Assembly (NCBI GenBank): GCA_965151315.1
Contig: CBCTZG010000085.1
Location: 1-11,602 of the forward strand
DNA: 11,602 bases
Origin: Avimonoglobus sp965151315
GTDB taxonomy: Bacteria; Bacillota; Clostridia; UBA1381
Direction of reading: 5' to 3'
Part shown: positions 1-6,537 of the stretch, one piece after another
Position numbering within the stretch: position 1 is the first letter of the stretch
Layout: each line of letters begins with the position of its first letter
The notes under the pieces: model-generated
Seen by the model: the letters and a program-made list of their open reading frames with translations, nothing else
What the model was told of the DNA's origin: nothing
Databases searched by the model: none
Made by a program: the position numbers and the translations under genes

Positions 1-30
1 CTGGGCTTCTGATATTATGGTGTTTTTGGG

Positions 31-49
31 TGTCTACTTTTTCTTGACA
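31..49. repeat. TGTC...GACA imperfect inverted element downstream of mnmG
   Basis: This short element has TGTC at 31-34 and GACA at 46-49 around a T-rich core, and lies just past the mnmG stop. The strand opposite the numbering begins TGTCAAG and continues into A-rich sequence. It resembles the terminal repeats of some insertion sequences, but no transposase is visible and the window ends here. The rest of positions 1-80 holds nothing recognisable: no convincing terminator and no start of rsmG, the usual downstream partner of mnmG. The insertion-sequence reading is a weak inference. Confidence 0.15.
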
Positions 50-80
50 AATGCAGAACAAAAGCATTCTGGGTTGTTTT

Positions 81-1952
81 TTATGCTTCTTTCCGGCTTT
101 CCAGCCAAATAATCAGGACAGAAATATCTGCCGGGGAAACTCCCGATATCCGGGAAGCCTGCCCTAAGGATGCCGGCCGGATCTTGTCCAGCTTCTGCCG
201 GGCCTCGATGCGCAGGCCATGGATCGCGGAATAATCACAGTCCGGCGGCAGCTGCCTGCTTTCCAGCTTTTTAAACTGGGCGATCTGTGCCTGCTGCCGC
301 TGGATATATCCTTCATATTTGAGACGAATATCCACCTGCTCCTGGATTTCATCGGCAAGCTTCGGCCGCTGGGGATCCGCCGGCGCCAGCTTGTTGTAGT
401 CCAGCTCCGGCCTGCGGATCAAATCTGCCAAGCGTACGCCAGTGCTGACCGGCGTGGAACCATACTGTTCCAGAATTGGATTGGCCGCTTTTGGCGGCAC
501 CACCACCTGCCGTACCCGGCTGATTTCCTGCTCTATTGTTTCCATTTTCTTCAAAAATTTTTCGTACCGATCCGCACTGATCAGCCCCACCCGGTATCCC
601 ATAGGGGTAAGGCGTTCGTCGGCATTATCCTGCCGGAGCATCAGCCGGTATTCAGACCGGGAAGTCATCATCCGGTACGGCTCGTTGGTTCCCTTCGTGA
701 CCAGATCATCGATCAAAGTCCCGATATAGCCGTCGGACCGTTTTAAGATCAGCGGCTCTTCCCCTTTTTGTTTTAACGCCGCGTTGATCCCCGCTACAAG
801 TCCTTGGGCCGCCGCTTCCTCATAGCCGCTGGTTCCGTTGAACTGCCCAGCGCCGTAAAGGCCGCTGATCTTTTTGAATTCCAGGGTCGCGTAAAGCTGG
901 GTTGGGTCAATACAGTCGTACTCAATGGCATACGCCGGCCGCATAATTTCTACATGCTCCAACCCCCGGATGCTCCGAAGCATGGCCTGCTGGACAGCCT
1001 CCGGCAGCCCGGTGCTAATCCCCTGGGCATACATTTCCTTCGTATCCAGGCCCATGGGCTCAATAAACAGCTGATGCCGTTCCTTATCCCGGAACCGCAT
1101 CACCTTGTCCTCGATCGAGGGGCAGTACCTGGCGCCCACTCCTTCCGCCAAGCCGCTGTACATAGGGGCGGATTCAATGTTATCCAAAATAATTTGATGG
1201 GTTTCCGCGTTGGTATAAGTCAGCCAGCAGGAGGCCCGGTTCTGGCCCGGCTCCTGGGTTTCAAAGGAAAATGGGGTGATCCGGTCGTCGCCGAATTCCT
1301 CTTCCATCTCCGCATAATTCAAAGTGTCGCCATGGATCCGCGCCGGCGTCCCGGTTTTGAACCGAAGGATCTCAATCCCCAGCTTCTTAAGTCCTGCGGA
1401 AAGCTGGTTGGCCGGGAATGTCCCATCCGGGCCGCTTTCCCGGGCATAATCGCCAATAAGAATTTTTCCCCGCAGATATGTACCCGTCGCAATGATCACA
1501 GCCTTGGCGCCATAAACCGTACCCATATGGGTAACGACGCCGCAAACCGCGCCGTTTTCCGTCAGAATGTCCACGATTTCCGCCTGCTTCACCTGCAAAT
1601 TCTTCTGGTTCTCCACCCGTTTTTTCATTTCCATATGGTAGCGCTTCCGGTCGATCTGGCAGCGGAGCGAATGTACCGCCGGGCCTTTGCCCCGGTTGAG
1701 CATTTTAGACTGGATAAAGGTAGCGTCCGCCGCCTTTCCCATCTCCCCGCCCAGAGCGTCGATCTCCCGGACAAGATGGCCCTTGGCCGTACCGCCGATG
1801 CTGGGATTGCAGGGCAGGTTGCCAATAGCATCTAAGCTAATGGAAAACATCACGGTCCGTCTGCCCAGTCTGGCCGCCGCCAAAGCCGCTTCAATCCCCG
1901 CGTGGCCGGCGCCTACAACGGCAACATCAAAGCTTTCCAGGGGTGCGTTCAT
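81..1952 (-). CDS. mnmG: MnmG (GidA), tRNA uridine-34 cmnm5 modification enzyme
   Basis: This is the FAD-binding subunit of the MnmE-MnmG complex, which installs the carboxymethylaminomethyl group at C5 of wobble uridine 34 in certain tRNAs, in the cytoplasm. The product is 623 residues, the normal family length. Visible signatures are the N-terminal dinucleotide-binding GAGHAGIEAA (residues 14-23), PCNPSIGG (47-54), the first GidA signature around YCPSIEDK (276-283) and the second around GQFNGTSGYEEAAAQG (369-384). The C-terminal region, rich in Arg and Lys and containing LKYEGYI, is the MnmE/tRNA-interacting helical domain of the family. The ATG at 1952 overlaps the stop of the DUF624 gene as ATGA, and a GGGAG/GGAGGAG purine run lies upstream. 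The gene is therefore probably expressed from the promoter at 2865-2894. Identification is secure. Confidence 0.98.
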   Translation of the reverse strand: MNAPLESFDVAVVGAGHAGIEAALAAARLGRRTVMFSISLDAIGNLPCNPSIGGTAKGHLVREIDALGGEMGKAADATFIQSKMLNRGKGPAVHSLRCQIDRKRYHMEMKKRVENQKNLQVKQAEIVDILTENGAVCGVVTHMGTVYGAKAVIIATGTYLRGKILIGDYARESGPDGTFPANQLSAGLKKLGIEILRFKTGTPARIHGDTLNYAEMEEEFGDDRITPFSFETQEPGQNRASCWLTYTNAETHQIILDNIESAPMYSGLAEGVGARYCPSIEDKVMRFRDKERHQLFIEPMGLDTKEMYAQGISTGLPEAVQQAMLRSIRGLEHVEIMRPAYAIEYDCIDPTQLYATLEFKKISGLYGAGQFNGTSGYEEAAAQGLVAGINAALKQKGEEPLILKRSDGYIGTLIDDLVTKGTNEPYRMMTSRSEYRLMLRQDNADERLTPMGYRVGLISADRYEKFLKKMETIEQEISRVRQVVVPPKAANPILEQYGSTPVSTGVRLADLIRRPELDYNKLAPADPQRPKLADEIQEQVDIRLKYEGYIQRQQAQIAQFKKLESRQLPPDCDYSAIHGLRIEARQKLDKIRPASLGQASRISGVSPADISVLIIWLESRKEA

Positions 1953-2827
1953 TCGGCTTCACTCCCGTTCTCCTCCGGCTTTTCCTGCTGGTCCAGCACC
2001 TTGCGCTGAATTGTCCGCGCCGCGTAGAACTCAATGGGGAACCGGACGATCCCAAACCAAAGCAGGAATGAAATGATCAGGGCAAACGGCGGCGTGATCG
2101 TGCTGAACAGCAAATAATTGATGGCCACAAAAATCGCCGCCAGTAAAATATTCATGGGTAAAAAGGCCAGGGCAAACACCGCCGCGTTTTTATACAGCTG
2201 CCGCATGGTGCTTTCAAAGGTAACCATCAGCTGATAAATATAAAAATGCATAAACAGGTAAACGATCAGCAGGACGCTTAAAAAGACCTGTAAAAAAGTC
2301 CATAGACCGCCTAAATTATACAGGTTGCCAGCCGACGCGCTGCCATAGAAATTCAGGGCAATATAGGCCACTGCCAAAAGGAGTATGTCCACAATGGAAA
2401 CAATCATGCCCTGCTTGAAATTTTCCTTAAATTTATCCTTAAAATCACTCATAATCCAGCTATGCTGCTCCCGGGTAAAGCAGCGCAGGATATAGGCAAA
2501 CGCCGCCGAAGCTGGGCCGGAGCCAAAAAAAGACACAATTGTCACCGTGAAAAAGACAGTCAGCGCCGAGCTGATCATAGTCAGCGTTTCCTGGTCAAAT
2601 CCGCCCCCTTGGAATATGCCCATCAACGGCGATACAATAAACGGCGTAGCCAGATAAATGATCAAAATCATTGGGATGCTGCATAAAAAATACAGCATAT
2701 TTGCCTGGATCAGCTTCCAGAACTTCCGGAAAAATAACTCAAAATATAAAAATATTCCTTTTTTCTTCGGCGCGTCCTTGTCCACGCCCGGACCGGGCTT
2801 CGAGTAATTAAAGCCAAAAAGACCCAT
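1949..2827 (-). CDS. DUF624 (YesL-like) integral membrane protein
   Basis: This is a 292-residue polytopic membrane protein of the DUF624/YesL type. The family has no established biochemical role and is often found near sugar transport or polysaccharide genes. About six hydrophobic segments can be seen, near residues 44-66, 84-114, 140-160, 176-199, 214-240 and 247-266. A polar N-terminus contains Lys-Lys-Lys at 21-23, and the C-terminal tail is acidic. The DUF624 hallmark region GPASAAFAYILRCF lies at 104-117. An upstream in-frame ATG exists at 2893, but the start at 2827 is preferred. It has AAAGGAAG at good spacing, it begins the family-typical MGLFGFNYSKPGPGV, and the longer form would start inside the promoter repeat. 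The TGA stop overlaps the mnmG ATG by 4 bp, indicating translational coupling. The family call rests on pattern memory. Confidence 0.8.
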   Translation of the reverse strand: MGLFGFNYSKPGPGVDKDAPKKKGIFLYFELFFRKFWKLIQANMLYFLCSIPMILIIYLATPFIVSPLMGIFQGGGFDQETLTMISSALTVFFTVTIVSFFGSGPASAAFAYILRCFTREQHSWIMSDFKDKFKENFKQGMIVSIVDILLLAVAYIALNFYGSASAGNLYNLGGLWTFLQVFLSVLLIVYLFMHFYIYQLMVTFESTMRQLYKNAAVFALAFLPMNILLAAIFVAINYLLFSTITPPFALIISFLLWFGIVRFPIEFYAARTIQRKVLDQQEKPEENGSEAE

Positions 2828-2864
2828 GTGTATACTTCCTTTCCAAATTGATCTGTTAAAATCT

Positions 2865-2894
2865 ATTGTATCATAGATTAAAGTATGATACAAT
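2865..2894. promoter_or_regulatory. Perfectly symmetric divergent promoter
   Basis: ATTGTATCAT (2865-2874) and ATGATACAAT (2885-2894) form a perfect 10-bp inverted repeat with a 10-nt centre. On the plus strand it gives TTGTAT (2866-2871), a 17-bp spacer and TACAAT (2889-2894), the latter preceded by TGA as an extended -10. Because of the symmetry the minus strand gives the same boxes at the same spacing: TTGTAT at 2893-2888 and TACAAT at 2870-2865. The predicted starts, near 2901 (plus) and 2858 (minus), leave leaders of about 31 nt to the pseudouridine synthase and to the DUF624-mnmG unit. The repeat could also, or instead, be an operator. Confidence 0.7.
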
Positions 2895-2931
2895 ATATAA
2901 AATCAAAAAAAGAGTTTTTTTGGAGCAAAAT

Positions 2932-3921
2932 ATGAAGGAAGTCACAATCAACCGAAACGACGGCGGCCAGCGTCTGGATAAATTCCTGCTGAAATATCTG
3001 ACAAATATGCCGGAAGCGATGCTGTATAAAAGCCTGCGGAAAAAGTGCGTCCGCGTTAACGGCAGGCATGTAACCGACGGCGGCTTTAAGCTCTCAGAAG
3101 GGGACCGCCTGGCCCTGTACCTAAAGGATGAGTTCTTTGAAACCAACCCTAACCAGACGTTTTTACATATCACCCCCCGGCTGTCCATCCTGTATGAGGA
3201 TGAAAATATCCTGCTGGCCGATAAGCGGCCTGGCATAGTGGTGCATGCCTCCGACGCGGAAACCAATTCCCTGATCGAGCATATTAAAGCGTATTTATAC
3301 CAAAAAGGCGAATACGACTACACTGCCGAGCACGCCTTCGCCCCCGCCCTGTGCAACCGCATCGACCGCAACACCGGCGGTATTGTAATCGCCGCGAAAA
3401 ACGCGGAGGCCCTGCGGATCATGAACCAGAAGATCAAAGACCGGGAAATGCAGAAGCTGTACCTGTGCATTGCCTGCGGATATTTTGCAAAAAAGCAGGA
3501 TACGCTGCGGGGATACCTGTTTAAGGACGAAAAAGCAAATCGGGTGTATATCCGTCAATCCGCCAGCCCCGGCGCCAAAACCTGTATAACCCGCTACCGG
3601 GTCCTCCGGGAGCAAAACGGCCTTTCTCTGGTTGAAGTGGAGCTGATCACCGGCCGGACGCATCAAATCCGGGCCCATCTGGCCTCTATCGGCCACCCGC
3701 TTCTGGGCGACGGGAAATACGGCAGAAACGCTGTAAACAAACAATATGGCTACACCAGCCAGGCCCTGTATGCCTATCGGCTGCGGTTTGATTTTTCCAC
3801 CCCCGCGGGCTGTCTGGAAAATCTGAACGGCCAGACGTTTACTGTACAGGACGTACCGTTTTTAACCGAATTTACAAACTTTTCTATTGCCGATCCAAAA
3901 TCTATAAATAGTAAATTATAA
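2932..3921 (+). CDS. RluA-family RNA pseudouridine synthase
   Basis: The product is a 329-residue enzyme isomerising uridine to pseudouridine, probably in 23S rRNA; the family also has tRNA-specific members, so the target site is not assignable. An N-terminal S4-like RNA-binding domain spans about residues 3-65, with QRLDKFLLKYL and VRVNGRHV. It is followed by the catalytic domain. Catalytic motif II reads NRIDRNTGG (142-150, catalytic Asp145), a variant of the usual HRLDRxTSG. GRTHQIRAHL (241-250) and HPLLGDGKYG (255-264) are the conserved downstream motifs. The ATG at 2932 is chosen because GGAG lies 6 nt upstream (2922-2925). The longer in-frame start at 2866 falls within the -35 box. The VOC gene follows after 17 nt, in the same transcript. 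Confidence 0.92.
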   Translation: MKEVTINRNDGGQRLDKFLLKYLTNMPEAMLYKSLRKKCVRVNGRHVTDGGFKLSEGDRLALYLKDEFFETNPNQTFLHITPRLSILYEDENILLADKRPGIVVHASDAETNSLIEHIKAYLYQKGEYDYTAEHAFAPALCNRIDRNTGGIVIAAKNAEALRIMNQKIKDREMQKLYLCIACGYFAKKQDTLRGYLFKDEKANRVYIRQSASPGAKTCITRYRVLREQNGLSLVEVELITGRTHQIRAHLASIGHPLLGDGKYGRNAVNKQYGYTSQALYAYRLRFDFSTPAGCLENLNGQTFTVQDVPFLTEFTNFSIADPKSINSKL

Positions 3922-3938
3922 AAAGGAGCTGAAAAACA

Positions 3939-4349
3939 ATGATTCAAAAAATCGGGCATCTTGCTTTCTATACCCGGGATATGGAAAAAGCGTTAGACTT
4001 TTACTGCGGCGTCCTGGGCTTTCAGGAAGCCTTTACCCTGGACGACGAGCATGGCAAACCCTGGATCCACTATCTTCTGCTGCCAGGGGGGCAATTTTTG
4101 GAGCTGTTCTACGGGAACCCGACGCCTGCTGAAAACTGCGCGTACGCCCATCTTTGCCTGGAGGTAGAGGATATCCAGGCCACGGCGGCACATATGCGGG
4201 AAAACAATATCCCCCTAGACATCGAGCCAAATCAAGGGGCGGATTTAAACTGGCAGTGCTGGATAAAGGATCCGGACGGCAACCGGATCGAATTTATGCA
4301 GATTTCTCCCGGCTCGCCCCAGGCCAAAGCCCGGCGGCAGGCAAAATGA
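3939..4349 (+). CDS. VOC-superfamily (glyoxalase-fold) protein
   Basis: This is a 136-residue vicinal-oxygen-chelate protein, the size of glyoxalase I-like metalloenzymes. It has two beta-alpha-beta-beta-beta modules, about residues 3-60 and 66-122. All four metal-ligand positions are occupied: His7, Glu55, His71 and Glu118, the last in the conserved DPDGNRIEF motif (111-119). This supports a divalent-metal lyase or isomerase of the lactoylglutathione-lyase-like group. The substrate cannot be inferred, since the group includes methylglyoxal, fosfomycin and bleomycin-type members. AAAGGAG (3922-3928) lies immediately after the preceding stop, so the gene is expressed with the pseudouridine synthase. 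Transcription ends at the hairpin at 4370-4397. The Lys/Arg/Ala-rich tail after residue 124 is probably disordered. Confidence 0.85.
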   Translation: MIQKIGHLAFYTRDMEKALDFYCGVLGFQEAFTLDDEHGKPWIHYLLLPGGQFLELFYGNPTPAENCAYAHLCLEVEDIQATAAHMRENNIPLDIEPNQGADLNWQCWIKDPDGNRIEFMQISPGSPQAKARRQAK

Positions 4350-4369
4350 CCGCGCCTCTGATAGCGCAG

Positions 4370-4397
4370 AAAAAAACGGCCCGCCGGCCGTTTTTTT
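4370..4397. terminator. Bidirectional intrinsic terminator
   Basis: Seven A, CGGCC, a CGCC loop (4382-4385), GGCCG and seven T form a perfect 12-bp stem with T-runs in both directions. It sits between the convergent VOC gene and the RHH-like gene and can stop both. On the minus strand it overlaps the TAA of the RHH-like gene at 4396-4398. Confidence 0.9.
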
Positions 4398-4728
4398 AAT
4401 CCATGTTTTTTATATTCTGAATCGACATATTTACCAACGCGCTGACCGTAAAATGGGTTTTCCGTTTTAACTGATTCAAGCCGGCAATGTTACTTTTATC
4501 AATCTGGAAATTATGCTTGGGGATTTTTGCTGACCAGTCCCAGGTGTATATATAAAAATTCTCAAATTCAATCAGCTCCCGGATGCACGCGTTTAACAAA
4601 TCCGACAGGCTGGCATTGTAGGTAATACTGGCCTGGTATAGATATTCAAATAAATCGTCCGTGATCGGATAGCTTCTTTCTATCCGTTCCTCCCGCTTAT
4701 AGAATCGGTCGTCGAAAAATTTACCCAT
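4396..4728 (-). CDS. Putative tandem ribbon-helix-helix DNA-binding protein
   Basis: This is a 110-residue cytoplasmic protein not recognised as a named family. Two segments have ribbon-helix-helix-like spacing. Residues 18-54 have a short strand (RSYPIT), a first helix from DDLFEYLYQ, a turn at NAS, and a second helix from LSDLLNACIREL. Residues 72-108 have a strand (HNFQI), a helix over IAGLNQLKRK, a turn at THFT, and a helix from VSALVNMSIQNI. If both are real, the protein would be a single-chain pseudo-dimer. The ATG at 4728 is preferred over the in-frame ATG at 4764 because AAAGGTGAT lies at the right spacing and the longer start falls upstream of the predicted -10 box. The upstream gap contains repeated palindromes that could be its operators. 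The fold assignment is inferred from residue pattern only. Confidence 0.6.
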   Translation of the reverse strand: MGKFFDDRFYKREERIERSYPITDDLFEYLYQASITYNASLSDLLNACIRELIEFENFYIYTWDWSAKIPKHNFQIDKSNIAGLNQLKRKTHFTVSALVNMSIQNIKNMD

Positions 4729-4743
4729 ACAGCCATCACCTTT

Positions 4744-4761
4744 TATAATATATGTATTATA
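4744..4761 (-). promoter_or_regulatory. Promoter of the RHH-like gene with overlapping near-palindrome
   Basis: The minus strand reads TATAAT at 4761-4756, about 28 nt before the start codon, with no good -35. This -10 is the outer edge of an 18-bp near-palindrome at 4744-4761 that has one mismatched pair. Inside it, ATATGTATT (4750-4758) matches half of the repeated sites at 4817-4854, consistent with autoregulation. Confidence 0.45.
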
Positions 4762-4816
4762 CAAATATTTTACACCATATACTGATATTTATCGACCCAC
4801 GATTTTACGATATTTG

Positions 4817-4854
4817 AATATGTATTTCATATTAAAAAATATGAAATACATATT
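4817..4854. repeat. 17-bp perfect inverted repeat made of two palindromic operator-like sites
   Basis: The arms at 4817-4833 and 4838-4854 are exact reverse complements around an AAAA spacer. Each arm is itself a palindrome of the form ATATG-N5-CATAT (4818-4832 and 4839-4853). The two palindromes are centred near 4825 and 4846, 21 bp apart, or two helical turns, so dimers bound at both would lie on the same face. No T-run follows the hairpin on either strand, which argues against a terminator. It lies about 40 bp upstream of the -10 box of the orphan gene at 4939 and on the far side of the RHH-like gene's promoter. Confidence 0.7.
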
Positions 4855-4890
4855 TTGTGCAAATAGCCTATAGAATTTTTGTGTTTGTTT

Positions 4891-4899
4891 TGATATAAT
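4891..4899 (+). promoter_or_regulatory. Extended -10 promoter of the 91-aa orphan gene
   Basis: TGATATAAT is a consensus extended -10 (TGn plus TATAAT at 4894-4899). No good -35 is visible at 16-18 bp, as is common for extended -10 promoters. The predicted start near 4906 gives a leader of about 33 nt. Confidence 0.7.
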
Positions 4900-4938
4900 G
4901 ATTGCAGAAAATACAAATCAAGGGGGAGGGAGATTTGT

Positions 4939-5214
4939 ATGCGGGAACACCCACTGTGTGAAGTGCAGGCAGATTTTGCGTATTTAAGCCGTTTCGGGCC
5001 GCCGAAAGGCTTGAACTCGGCTGCCTATGCCGACGCCTTGTTACAGAAAGCGCCGGTTAAGGAGCTTTTAGTATGGTTGATTTTAAAATATTTTGATACC
5101 GGCTACAGCGGCGATGATGGAAGCCTGTCCGGCTGGCTGCGGCAGGATCCCCGCTGCCGAGAAATTTACAGGCGGTATCATGGCTTTATATTTTCATCTG
5201 ATTTTAACCTTTAG
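4939..5214 (+). CDS. Small protein of unknown function, 91 aa
   Basis: I do not recognise this protein. It has a consensus extended -10 promoter, a strong purine-rich ribosome binding site (GGGGGAGGGAG at 4922-4932) and its own hairpin terminator, so it is very likely expressed as a single-gene unit. The sequence is soluble-looking. It has one hydrophobic stretch at about residues 40-53 (VKELLVWLILKYF), probably a buried amphipathic helix rather than a membrane span. Aromatic residues are frequent, with YRRYHGFIF near the end (78-86). There are only two cysteines (7 and 73) and no signal peptide. It is divergent from the RHH-like gene and shares its operator-rich upstream region, so co-regulation is plausible. 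A toxin-antitoxin relation is conceivable but nothing in this sequence marks it as a known toxin. Confidence 0.7.
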   Translation: MREHPLCEVQADFAYLSRFGPPKGLNSAAYADALLQKAPVKELLVWLILKYFDTGYSGDDGSLSGWLRQDPRCREIYRRYHGFIFSSDFNL

Positions 5215-5234
5215 ATGATATGCGTCATAAAAGC

Positions 5235-5283
5235 ATCCCGGCAAAACCACGCGGCCGCGTGGTTTTGCCGGGATTTATTTTTT
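5235..5283 (+). terminator. Intrinsic terminator, perfect 40-bp palindrome
   Basis: Positions 5235-5274 are an exact 40-bp palindrome centred on GCGGCCGC (5251-5258), giving a stem of about 18 bp with a minimal loop. TTATTTTTT follows on the plus strand, ending the orphan gene transcript. On the minus strand only GCTTTTATG follows, so termination of the ior operon is possible but weaker. The T-run overlaps the ligase stop codon at 5282-5284. Confidence 0.85.
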
Positions 5284-6517
5284 AGCTATACCGTTCGTCT
5301 ATAACCCGTTTGGACTTCTTTTCACTACGGGGCAGAACGCCCAGCTCCACCACCTTAACCAACGGCGTAAACCCGATTTTGCTTTTCACCGAGCCCGTGA
5401 TCCGCCGGCTCAGCTCTAAAAAGTCTACGGTTCCGTTGGTTTCTACATAGATCCGCATGGTGTCCTTGCCGTCCAAATGGGATATCCGGATCTGATACTC
5501 GCTGGAAAGCTCCGGGAACTGCCGGAGCACCTCCTCGATCTGGCTGGGGAATACATTCACACCCTTGATTTTTATCATGTCGTCTGTCCGGCCCATAATG
5601 ATGTCCAGCCGCGGGAACGGGCTGCCGCAGGAGCATTCTCCCGGTATGATCCGGGACAGGTCGTGGGTGCGGTACCGAATCAGCGGGGCGCCTTCCTTGA
5701 CTAAAGTAGTGATTACCACCTCCCCCAGTTCACCCTCCGGCAGGGTCTTGCCGGTAACCGGGTCAATGATCTCTATGTAAATATAATCGTCCCAGTAGTG
5801 CATACCGCAGCCATACCGGCAGCTGATCCCAATTCCCGGTCCGTAGATTTCTGTCAAGCCATAAATATCATAAAGCTCAATGCCCAGCTCTGTTGAAATT
5901 CGCTGGCGCATCTTTTCTCCCCAACGTTCCGAGCCGATCACGCCTTTTTTCAGAGAAATTTTATTCCGGATGCCCCGCTTTTCGATTTCCTCCGCCAACA
6001 GCAGAGCATAAGAGGATGTGGAGCAAAGAACCGTAGACTGCAGATCCATCATCATTTGCAGCTGTTTCTCCGTATTACCCGGGCCCATCGGGATCGCCAT
6101 AGCCCCCAGCCGCTCGGCGCCGTTTTGGAACCCGATCCCCGCCGTCCATAGGCCGTACCCCGGCGTGATCTGGATCCGGTCCTGATCTGTAATTCCCGCC
6201 ATCTCATAGCACCGCTTGAACATCTCCGCCCAATCGTCCACATCCTTAGCCGTATAGGGGATAATAACCGGCAGACCGGTGGTGCCGGAAGAGGAATGGA
6301 TCCGCACAATTTTCTTTTCCTGCGCTGTCATCAGCCCCAAGGGATATGCCTCCCGCAGATCGCTCTTTTCCGAAAAAGGCAGGTTTTCAAACTCCTCTGG
6401 GCTGCCGACACCAAAAACCCCCGCCTTCTCCAGTTTTTTTCCGTAAAAGCTGTTGGCCGCAATCAACGCCTGGATCTGGCTGTTGACTTGCTTTAGCTGT
6501 ACATCTGTAATTTTCAT
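5282..6517 (-). CDS. PaaK-type AMP-forming phenylacetate--CoA ligase
   Basis: This 411-residue adenylate-forming enzyme of the phenylacetate-CoA ligase type activates an arylacetate with ATP and CoA to aryl-acetyl-CoA, AMP and pyrophosphate. Visible motifs are the phosphate-binding loop HSSSGTTGLP (74-83), YGLTE (219-223), the YRTHDL hinge region (282-287), GRTDDMIKIKGVNVFP (309-324) and a C-terminal PRSEKKSKRV (396-405) with lysines near the usual catalytic position. Paired cysteines at 233/237 and 295/297 match the CxxGCG-type region of PaaK proteins. The length is normal or slightly short for PaaK. The gene follows iorB by 20 nt, with GGAAAGG before its ATG, so it is the third gene of the ior operon. 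This association points to indoleacetate, phenylacetate or hydroxyphenylacetate as substrates. The exact substrate is inferred from neighbours. Confidence 0.9.
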   Translation of the reverse strand: MKITDVQLKQVNSQIQALIAANSFYGKKLEKAGVFGVGSPEEFENLPFSEKSDLREAYPLGLMTAQEKKIVRIHSSSGTTGLPVIIPYTAKDVDDWAEMFKRCYEMAGITDQDRIQITPGYGLWTAGIGFQNGAERLGAMAIPMGPGNTEKQLQMMMDLQSTVLCSTSSYALLLAEEIEKRGIRNKISLKKGVIGSERWGEKMRQRISTELGIELYDIYGLTEIYGPGIGISCRYGCGMHYWDDYIYIEIIDPVTGKTLPEGELGEVVITTLVKEGAPLIRYRTHDLSRIIPGECSCGSPFPRLDIIMGRTDDMIKIKGVNVFPSQIEEVLRQFPELSSEYQIRISHLDGKDTMRIYVETNGTVDFLELSRRITGSVKSKIGFTPLVKVVELGVLPRSEKKSKRVIDERYS

Positions 6518-6537
6518 GATACTACTGCCTTTCCCAT

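Noticed and set aside
44..49. TTGACA, a consensus -35 box on the plus strand
   Set aside because: No -10 box is found 16-18 bp downstream and no plus-strand gene follows; it is part of the TGTC...GACA element.
804..1835. Long open frame of 343 codons on the plus strand, opposite mnmG
   Set aside because: It lies wholly antisense to the clearly conserved mnmG, has no ribosome binding site at its start, and its translation (rich in His, Pro and Arg) resembles no protein family; it is a by-product of GC-rich codon use.
4817..4854. The 17-bp inverted repeat as a terminator for either divergent gene
   Set aside because: It lies upstream of both genes, the stem is nearly all A/T, and no T-run follows on either strand; nested palindromes fit operators better.
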